A stretch of 10,226 nt of DNA from an uncultured Spirochaetales bacterium (GTDB lineage Bacteria; Spirochaetota; Spirochaetia; Sphaerochaetales; Sphaerochaetaceae). The number at the start of each line of letters is the position of its first letter. Positions within the stretch are counted from its first letter, which is position 1. This document shows positions 5,002 to 10,226 of this stretch, piece after piece. Below the pieces are notes generated by a model. It ran no database searches, had not been told where the DNA came from, and was given only the letters and a program-made list of their open reading frames with translations. The translations under genes and the position numbers were made by a program. The stretch spans positions 1 through 10,226 of the forward strand of contig CALFMX010000098.1 in NCBI GenBank assembly GCA_937902565.1, written 5' to 3'.

Positions 5002-6223
5002 ACTCCCCTCGCAACACCCTCTGGGACAACCCCTTTAATGCCTGGAAGGTGGAGTCAGCTACTATGGTGGCTGTGGACTTCGTCCTCTTGAGGACGATGC
5101 CCTGCTCCTGTTGCTCTGCTGAGTAGAAGTTGCCTCCGATACGTGCATTCTCATAGGGCGCGAAGGCGGTACCGTAGTAGAGGTGCTTGGTCTGTTGTGG
5201 GTCGATGGTGAAGACGGTATCAGCATCGAGCAGCGGGCTGGTATCCCTGAGGCCATGGTAGAGGTTGTTGGTGCCGTTGGCGCAGTTGATCGAGAACTGT
5301 TGGCTCATCCCCCCATCATAGAGCGCCCACGGCGTCTCGCTTCGCCCCCCGAAGTCGAGGGTGAAACTGTTGAAGTTAAGGGGAATGGCGTCTTCGTCTC
5401 TCTGTTGAGGCCCTTGAAAGAAGGAGAAGTAGATCATCTGCATCCTCGGGTTGATAATGCTGCTATACCCCAGATCCGCCTTTGGCGAGATCCTGCCTGT
5501 GATAAAATCACTCTTTCCGATGGGAAAGGGGACATCGCTGATGTCCGCCGTACCGCCGCTTTTTAGCGGCGCTTTTTTCAGGTCGTTGAATTGGGCGTTC
5601 TCGGCCAACCGGCCCTCCATAGAGGGAATCATCGATGCAGGGCCGGTTGTCCAGGTCTCGGCACTTGCGTTGATCACACACCCTGCCTCAAGGAAGGGTG
5701 GGCCGACCTCGTTGTTCCATACCGCGTTTGCTATAAGTGGTTCGTCATTAGTGTTGGTGATGAAGATGGCGGTGTAGTGGACCGGGTGGCCCGGTAGCAG
5801 CATGTCGATCTTCTTGGCCTTCCAGCCCCGCTTCTTGTCCCTGATGGACGAGAGGAGCCACACCCCGCCGAACTCGGGGTCGGAGCCGTAGCGCTCCACC
5901 ATCCAGTAGGAGGAGGCGGTGTAGCCGCTCTGCTCCTCCCCCTCCATCGGCATGCCGAAGTGGGGGAAGCTGAAGTAGGAGCCCGAGCGTTGGTAGAAGT
6001 AGGGGCTGTCCTTCCAGAACGAGCTGTTGTCATCGGAGTAGACCGAGGTCTCGGTTCCCCGGTAGTATGGCAGGAGGTGGGCATTGACCACGCCCCCCGA
6101 GGCGGTGGCCGTGCTCAGCTCCAAAGCCATGCCCCCCTGGTCCTCGATGACCACCTGGACCAGGTCGTTGGTCATGATGGTGGCGTTGCGGCTCTCCCAT
6201 AGTTTGATACGACGAATATCCAC
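5000..6223 (-). CDS. Aldose-epimerase-like sugar-binding protein (407 aa)
   Basis: A GTG start at 6223 is supported by AAGGGAG on the minus strand about 8 bases upstream. There is no signal peptide or membrane segment, so it is cytoplasmic. Landmarks are HYTAIFITNTNDEPLIANAVWNN-type text at about residues 150-170, then EVGPPFLEAGCVIN, PFPIGKSDFITG, INPRMQMIYFSF, GGRSETPWALYDGG and TKHLYYGTAFAPYENA. Proteins of this pattern, as I recall them, belong to uncharacterised galactose-mutarotase-like (aldose 1-epimerase fold) families of about 380-400 residues, so the length is complete. It is divergent from, and shares a 69-base promoter gap with, the GH36 alpha-galactosidase, which suggests a role in handling the same sugar, perhaps anomer conversion or another step on a galactoside. 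The catalytic residues of true mutarotases are not obvious to me, so enzyme activity is unproven. Confidence 0.7.
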   Translation of the reverse strand: MDIRRIKLWESRNATIMTNDLVQVVIEDQGGMALELSTATASGGVVNAHLLPYYRGTETSVYSDDNSSFWKDSPYFYQRSGSYFSFPHFGMPMEGEEQSGYTASSYWMVERYGSDPEFGGVWLLSSIRDKKRGWKAKKIDMLLPGHPVHYTAIFITNTNDEPLIANAVWNNEVGPPFLEAGCVINASAETWTTGPASMIPSMEGRLAENAQFNDLKKAPLKSGGTADISDVPFPIGKSDFITGRISPKADLGYSSIINPRMQMIYFSFFQGPQQRDEDAIPLNFNSFTLDFGGRSETPWALYDGGMSQQFSINCANGTNNLYHGLRDTSPLLDADTVFTIDPQQTKHLYYGTAFAPYENARIGGNFYSAEQQEQGIVLKRTKSTATIVADSTFQALKGLSQRVLRGE

Positions 6224-6292
6224 AGCTCTTTCTCCCTTTCTTCAATGCGTCACAGGCAGTATACTACATCAAGACACGTTTAGGAGTAACCG
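6224..6292. promoter_or_regulatory. Divergent promoter region with palindromic -10
   Basis: The 69 bases between the epimerase-like gene and GH36 contain AGTATACT (6259-6266), an exact palindrome that reads TATACT rightward (6260-6265) and TAGTAT leftward (6261-6266). Candidate -35 elements 17 bases away are poor: TTTCTT at 6237-6242 rightward and TTACTC leftward. The ribosome binding site of GH36 is TAGGAG at 6281-6286. Confidence 0.45.
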
Positions 6293-8641
6293 ATGATCAC
6301 CAAAACGGACCGACTTTTCAACCTTTCGACCAAGGCCACCACCTACCTCTTCGCCGTCACCGAGACCGGCCACCTTGAACACCTCTACTACGGGCGCCGT
6401 CTCGACAACCCCTATATCAGCATCGACGCCTTCGCCGAGAAACGAAGCCAAAGCATCGGCTGCTCGGTCGCCTATGACAGCGACCACCCCACCCTCTTTC
6501 TGACCAACCTCTGCACCGAATACTCCACACAGGGCAAGGGGGAGATGCGTGAGACCTCCCTCGATGTCGAGTATGGACCGGGGATGCAGACCCTGGACTT
6601 CGTCTACCAGTCGGCCCGCATCCTCGCCGGCAAGCCCAGGATGTTCGGCGGCCTGCCCCAAGCGTATGGGGACAAGGAGCAGTGCACCACCGTCGAGGTG
6701 ATGCTACGCGACAAGGTCCTGCCCCTTCGCCTCGGCCTCACCTACACCACCTTCGAACAGAGCAACGTCATAACCCGGCGCGTGACCCTCTACAACGACT
6801 CCACCGAGACGGTGCGGATCAACAACATCGCCAGCATGCAGCTCGACCTCACCGGCGAGTGGGACCTCACCACCTTCGACGGCGCCTGGGCGCGTGAGCG
6901 GTACATGAACACCCGAGCCCTCCACCCCGGTATTGTGGTCAGCGACTCCAAGAGCGGGGTCAGCTCCTCTGACCACAACCCCTGCATCTTTTTGAGTAAT
7001 GACCGCGACGAGTGCATCGGTGTCAACCTCATCTACTCCTCCAACCACCGTGAGGTGGTGGAGGTCTCCCCCTTCGGCAAGACACGGGTGCTCACGGGTA
7101 TCAACCCGGCGACCTTCAGCTGGCAGCTCTCAGCCCAGGACCGCTTCCAGAGCCCCGAGGCGGTGCTCACCTACTCCCCCTCGGGCCTTGGCGGGGCGAG
7201 CCGCAACTTCCACCACTTCGTCAACAACCACATCGTGCGCGGTCCCTGGAAGTTCAGGGAGCGCCCGGTGCTCATCAACAACTGGGAGGCGACCTACTTC
7301 AACTTCACCGAGGAGAAGCTCCTCGCCCTGGCGCGTGAGAGCGCCGAACTCGGTATTGAGCTCTTCGTTCTCGACGACGGCTGGTTCGGCTTTCGAAGAG
7401 ACGACACCTCCAGCCTCGGCGACTGGTCGGTCAACACCAAGAAGCTGCCATCGGGGCTTGCCGGCTTCAGCCGGGAGATCCACCGCCTCGGCATGATGTT
7501 CGGCCTCTGGGTCGAGCCCGAGATGGTCTCCATCGAGAGCCAGCTCTACAAGAAGCACCCCGACTGGATGATCGCCATCCCCGATCGCAGACCCAGTGTC
7601 GGACGCAACCAGTACATCCTCGACCTCACACGCCAGGACGTGAGAAACTACCTCTACGATACCCTGAGTGAGGTCTTCCACCACGGTGATGTCAACTACG
7701 TCAAGTGGGACATGAACCGCACCTTCAGCGACCTCTACAGCAGCAACCCCGAGATCCGCCACCACGGTGAGTTCCACCACCGCTACATCCTCGGTCTCTA
7801 CGACCTCTTGGAGAAGCTCACCCAAGAGTTCCCCAACATCCTCTTCGAGTCGTGTGCAAGCGGTGGCAACCGCTTCGACCTCGGCATGCTCTGCTACATG
7901 AGCCAGACCTGGACGAGCGACAACACCGACGTGCTCTCGCGCCTCTACATCCAGGAGGGGACGAGCTGTGGCTACCCCCTCTCTGCGATGGGCGCCCACG
8001 TCTCATCATCGCCCAACCACCAGACGCTGAGGCGCAGCGACCTGGAGAGCCGCTTCAACGTCGCCGCCTTCGGTGTCCTCGGCTACGAGCTCGATATCAC
8101 CACGCTGAGCCGACAGCAGAAGGAGATCATACGGGCGCAGATCTCCTTCTACAAGAGCCACCGCTCCCTCCTCCAGTACGGCACCTTCTCCCGGATCAAG
8201 CTCGCCAACAGCCCCTCCAACCAGGTCGTCTGGGCGGTCTCCAACCGGGACCGGAGCGAGCTCTTGGTCCTCTTTGCCCAGAAGCTCGCCGAGGCCAACG
8301 GAGGCGGCGAAGTACTGCGGGTCGAGGACCTCGACACGAAGGCCATCTACGAGGTCTTCCCCCGACAGCAGAAGTTGGATATCAAGATGTTTGGTGATCT
8401 GGTCAACCGCATCAGCCCGATCCCCATCACCGAAGGGGGGAAGGCGCAGGAGACGATCAGCAAGGCAATCACGCTCGACAGCGAGGTGGAGCACTACCGG
8501 GCCAGCGGCGAGCAGATCGCCTATGGCGGTATCAAGCTCAACCAGCAGTTCGGCGGCACCGGCTACGACTCGATGACCCGGGTCCTCGGTGACTTCGGCA
8601 GCCGCATCTACCTCTTCAAGCGCATCGAGCTAAAACGCTAG
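6293..8641 (+). CDS. GH36 alpha-galactosidase (782 aa)
   Basis: TAGGAG lies 6 bases before the ATG. The enzyme removes terminal alpha-1,6-linked galactose from melibiose, raffinose-type sugars and similar oligosaccharides by a retaining mechanism. Domains run as an N-terminal beta-supersandwich (to about 310), a (beta/alpha)8 barrel (about 325-650) and a C-terminal beta domain. Signature motifs are NNWEATYFNF (Trp331), LDDGWFG (Asp361-Asp362), WVEPEM (406-411), YVKWDMNR with the nucleophile Asp473, ESCASGG with Cys521, and WTSDNTD with the acid/base Asp543. The 70-residue distance between the two catalytic Asp residues agrees with well-studied GH36 enzymes. The usual length is about 720-750; the extra residues seem to lie in the C-terminal domain (about 680-760). 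No signal peptide is seen, so it acts in the cytoplasm on imported sugars; no transporter is in the window. GC is high and the third codon position is strongly GC. It is convergent with the oxidoreductase on its right and overlaps it by 12 bases. Confidence 0.95.
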   Translation: MITKTDRLFNLSTKATTYLFAVTETGHLEHLYYGRRLDNPYISIDAFAEKRSQSIGCSVAYDSDHPTLFLTNLCTEYSTQGKGEMRETSLDVEYGPGMQTLDFVYQSARILAGKPRMFGGLPQAYGDKEQCTTVEVMLRDKVLPLRLGLTYTTFEQSNVITRRVTLYNDSTETVRINNIASMQLDLTGEWDLTTFDGAWARERYMNTRALHPGIVVSDSKSGVSSSDHNPCIFLSNDRDECIGVNLIYSSNHREVVEVSPFGKTRVLTGINPATFSWQLSAQDRFQSPEAVLTYSPSGLGGASRNFHHFVNNHIVRGPWKFRERPVLINNWEATYFNFTEEKLLALARESAELGIELFVLDDGWFGFRRDDTSSLGDWSVNTKKLPSGLAGFSREIHRLGMMFGLWVEPEMVSIESQLYKKHPDWMIAIPDRRPSVGRNQYILDLTRQDVRNYLYDTLSEVFHHGDVNYVKWDMNRTFSDLYSSNPEIRHHGEFHHRYILGLYDLLEKLTQEFPNILFESCASGGNRFDLGMLCYMSQTWTSDNTDVLSRLYIQEGTSCGYPLSAMGAHVSSSPNHQTLRRSDLESRFNVAAFGVLGYELDITTLSRQQKEIIRAQISFYKSHRSLLQYGTFSRIKLANSPSNQVVWAVSNRDRSELLVLFAQKLAEANGGGEVLRVEDLDTKAIYEVFPRQQKLDIKMFGDLVNRISPIPITEGGKAQETISKAITLDSEVEHYRASGEQIAYGGIKLNQQFGGTGYDSMTRVLGDFGSRIYLFKRIELKR

Positions 8642-9754
8642 GAGCGAAGCGACCTCACTATCCTCTACCGTCTTGAGGTAGTGTGAGCGGACAAAGCTCA
8701 AGTGCTCGGTACTGCCGATGAGGATCGCCCCCTTGAGGATCGAATCCTCGATGAAGTACGCCTCGTAGCGGGTACCCCGCCTCCGGTAGACAACCGGGCC
8801 GGCTACCGTCCCCACGCTCACCACATCAAGGCCATCGCCCTTGAAGCGGGTGAAGAGGACCGGCTCCTGGTAGACAGCAGGCTCACCGGCCAAGGTCTTT
8901 GCGACGTTTTCGGCCATCGCCAGGGCCACCGGCATGATACCCGGCACCTTGCCATGCCACTGGGCGCAGTCCCCGATGGCCATGATGTCCGGATCGCTGG
9001 TGTAGAGGTGGTCATCGACCACGATGCCACGGTCGACCTCAAGGCCCGCCGCCTTGGCAAGGGCGGTCTCAGGCAGTACCCCGAGGGAGAGCAGCAGTGT
9101 CCTGCAGGCTAGCTCCTCGTCCTCTTCGGTGACCAGGGCCCTGAGGCGGCCGCGGGGATCGAGCTTCTTCGCCTGCGCTCTCATCCGCTCCCGGATGACG
9201 AGGCCCTGCTCCTCAAGGTGTGCCTTGAGGATCGCGGCCCCCTCGCTGTCGAGCTGACGGGCGAGGATGTGGTCGGAGGCTTCGACGACGGTGACATCAT
9301 ACCCCTTGCGCCGCACCCAGAGGGCGGTCTCAAGGCCCAAGAGCCCTCCGCCGAGGACCAGGACCGGGTTCTCGATGATCTCTCCGATCCTCTCGGCATC
9401 ATCGAAGGTGCGCAATGCGCACGCACCATCGGTGACCGAGAAGATGTCCAACGTCCGCGACCGGCTGCCCGTTGCGATGATGAGCTTGTCGTAGGGGTAG
9501 GAGGCAGTGCCGCTGTAGACGAGCTTGGCCTCCCGGTCGATGGACGTGACCGGACGCTTGGCCAGGTATGGCGGATCGCTCTTGGCCACCAGCGAGGTGA
9601 GCGCCTCCTTGTCGCAGAGCGCCTGCGGCAACATGATACGGGAGTAGAACCCCACCGGCTCCTCACTGAAGAGGAGCACATCCATGCCCTTTGCGGCAAG
9701 CCGGCTGGCGACAGTCGCTCCTGCCACCCCGTTTCCTATGATGATGACTCTCAT
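8630..9754 (-). CDS. FAD/NAD(P)H oxidoreductase, rubredoxin-reductase type (374 aa)
   Basis: The start at 9754 is chosen because MRVIIIGNGVAG puts the FAD-binding GxGxxG at residues 7-12, right at the N-terminus as the family requires, and GGGAGGG stands 4 bases upstream. The frame stays open 111 codons further, but that text does not look like protein. Further motifs are YSRIMLP (37-43), ATGSR (94-98), the NAD(P)H-binding VLGGGLLGLE (133-142) and the second FAD motif AIGDCA (259-264). There is no CxxC redox pair, so it is not a disulfide reductase. Length and motifs fit NADH:rubredoxin oxidoreductases (about 380 residues), which pass electrons from NADH through rubredoxin for oxygen and peroxide removal in anaerobes; the related N-terminal part of NirB-type nitrite reductase is the alternative. 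No rubredoxin gene is in the window. The C-terminal 60 residues form the usual small alpha/beta domain. Confidence 0.88.
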   Translation of the reverse strand: MRVIIIGNGVAGATVASRLAAKGMDVLLFSEEPVGFYSRIMLPQALCDKEALTSLVAKSDPPYLAKRPVTSIDREAKLVYSGTASYPYDKLIIATGSRSRTLDIFSVTDGACALRTFDDAERIGEIIENPVLVLGGGLLGLETALWVRRKGYDVTVVEASDHILARQLDSEGAAILKAHLEEQGLVIRERMRAQAKKLDPRGRLRALVTEEDEELACRTLLLSLGVLPETALAKAAGLEVDRGIVVDDHLYTSDPDIMAIGDCAQWHGKVPGIMPVALAMAENVAKTLAGEPAVYQEPVLFTRFKGDGLDVVSVGTVAGPVVYRRRGTRYEAYFIEDSILKGAILIGSTEHLSFVRSHYLKTVEDSEVASLLAF

Positions 9755-9774
9755 ACGACCCTCCCTCTGTGAGG

Positions 9775-9890
9775 CTACTGGAGAAGGGAGGCAATGTCCA
9801 TCAGAGAGGGGATGGACTTGCCATGATTGTGCACATACCACCTCCAGATTGCCCCCAGGTACCACATGGTATGGTGAGTGACACCAAAGG
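9775..9890 (-). other. Possible C-terminal remnant ahead of the oxidoreductase
   Basis: On the minus strand an open frame ends with TMWYLGAIWRWYVHNHGKS and then IPSLMDIASLLQ before a stop at 9775-9777, 20 bases before the oxidoreductase start. The aromatic-rich, helix-like text looks more protein-like than the part of the same frame further upstream, which is antisense to the small plus-strand gene. It may be the end of a truncated gene or a very small gene (ATG-initiated, about 30 codons). No ribosome binding site was seen. The family is unknown. Confidence 0.25.
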
Positions 9891-9897
9891 GGGCAAT
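9848..9897 (+). repeat. Nine-bp inverted repeat covering the start of the small gene
   Basis: ATTGCCCCC (9848-9856) is exactly complementary to GGGGGCAAT (9889-9897), 32 bases apart. The right arm contains the ribosome binding site and the first two bases of the ATG at 9896. Between the arms, TACCA-CA-TGGTA (9859-9870) is a smaller dyad. It could be an RNA hairpin hiding the ribosome binding site, or an operator. Confidence 0.5.
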
Positions 9898-10084
9898 GGA
9901 TACAATGAGTGAGGAGAGAGACTCGGCCAAAGCGCGTGGAGAGCGGACCATAGAAGCCTTCAAGGAGGCCCAGGAGACGTTCACGTGCGTAGCAGAGCAG
10001 GTTGGTATCAAGGACGAGGAGGATGTGATAGCCCTTGTCAAGAAAGTCCGATCTGCTAGAAACCAGATACACACAATGCAATGA
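9896..10084 (+). CDS. Small charged protein of unknown function (62 aa)
   Basis: The likely start is the ATG at 9896 or the next one at 9905 (59 aa); AAAGGGGG at 9886-9893 serves as ribosome binding site and is spaced better for 9905. A GTG at 9878 is in frame but lies upstream of that site. The protein reads MSEERDSAKARGERTIEAFK, then QETFTCVAEQVGIKDEEDVI and a basic tail ending IHTMQ. It is rich in Glu, Lys, Arg and Ala, mostly helical by eye, with one Cys and no membrane part. The segment GIKDEEDVIALVKKVR recalls C-terminal parts of small antitoxin-like proteins, but this is a weak resemblance and no toxin gene is visible. The inverted repeat over its start suggests tight control. The other strand is also open here, but with unconvincing protein text. 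Confidence 0.55.
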   Translation: MDTMSEERDSAKARGERTIEAFKEAQETFTCVAEQVGIKDEEDVIALVKKVRSARNQIHTMQ

Positions 10085-10153
10085 CATTGAGGACTGTAAA
10101 TTCAGAATATATTGTTGATTCTCCGATTATTTCGTAGTATCGAGAACTTTTTC

Positions 10154-10182
10154 TTGCTATTCCGGCCTTTATCTTGTATATT
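10154..10182 (+). promoter_or_regulatory. Promoter of the gene entering at the right edge
   Basis: TTGCTA (10154-10159) and TATATT (10177-10182) are separated by exactly 17 bases, and transcription should start near 10189, 20 bases before the next ATG. The DNA from 10085 is AT-rich and holds no other gene. Confidence 0.55.
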
Positions 10183-10208
10183 TTACATGAGCGCATGAGG
10201 AAGAACAA

Positions 10209-10226
10209 ATGCTTATCCGTTTCATA
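10209..10226 (+). CDS. Start of a new gene (first six codons only)
   Basis: ATG at 10209 is preceded by GAGGAAG about 7 bases upstream and reads MLIRFI to the edge of the window. This N-terminus is typical of AAA15-type ATPases with an ABC-like fold (often ML-x-x-F followed by ENF and SFK), which is only a guess from six residues. The good promoter and ribosome binding site make the gene itself likely. Confidence 0.45.

Noticed and set aside
5183..5566. Plus-strand open frames antisense to the epimerase-like gene
   Set aside because: They lack ribosome binding sites and family motifs, and are explained by high GC at the third codon position of the minus-strand gene.
7130..7999. Minus-strand open frame of 289 codons inside the alpha-galactosidase gene
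   Set aside because: It is a shadow of a GC-rich gene: the text is a low-complexity Val/Glu/Ala/Asp series, and the GH36 frame carries every catalytic motif.
9755..10087. A longer, 485-residue version of the oxidoreductase reaching to 10087
   Set aside because: The extra 111 residues lack protein character, are antisense to the small charged gene, and would push the FAD-binding motif far from the N-terminus. The start at 9754 has a GGGAGGG site.
1..10226. tRNA or rRNA genes
   Set aside because: No cloverleaf with the conserved GTTCGA-type arm and no rRNA-like stretch was noticed on either strand when reading by eye.

Overview
The window is a stretch of bacterial chromosome. Its metabolic genes are GC-rich and are broken up by strongly AT-rich intergenic islands. 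Three small proteins have Sec-type signal peptides without a lipobox or sorting signal. With an intracellular GH36 alpha-galactosidase and a rubredoxin-reductase-like flavoprotein, this fits an anaerobic, sugar-fermenting bacterium. A Sphaerochaeta-like spirochaete is my best guess, but that is an overall impression and nothing here proves it.

Left part (1-1944): the end of an unknown gene is followed by a decayed, internally deleted M42-type aminopeptidase relic. Next is an intact 40-residue peptide gene with a good ribosome binding site and a C-x3-C tail, only 8 bases ahead of a PqqD-like/radical SAM/SPASM maturase. This looks like a two-gene RiPP (ribosomally made, post-translationally modified peptide) locus. 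The maturase keeps all its iron-sulfur cysteines but needs three separate frame corrections, so the locus is probably dying, unless the breaks are sequencing errors.

Middle part (1945-4843): three tandem paralogues encode cysteine-free secreted proteins of about 175 residues, and there is a C-terminal relic of a fourth copy. The family is unnamed; its C-terminal G-[ST]-Y-[SE]-G-[ST]-V-T-F motif recalls pilin-type beta proteins. Each full copy has the same layout: a TGTCATAAGT-type box, about 110 bases of mostly AT-rich DNA, a TTGACA promoter with a 17-base spacer, a hairpin starting at the predicted first base of the mRNA, a ribosome binding site, the gene, and its own intrinsic terminator. 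The box recurs as TGACATAAGT across the -35, 121-122 bases downstream, in all three copies (with two mismatches in copy 1). This repeated regulatory cassette is the most interesting structure in the window.

Right part (4844-10226): a 407-residue aldose-epimerase-like protein and a 782-residue GH36 alpha-galactosidase are divergently transcribed from a 69-base gap, and probably act together in cytoplasmic galactoside use. The GH36 gene converges on, and overlaps by 12 bases, an FAD/NAD(P)H oxidoreductase of the rubredoxin-reductase type. Beyond it lie a small charged protein whose ribosome binding site sits in a 9-bp inverted repeat, and a promoter with the first six codons of another gene.
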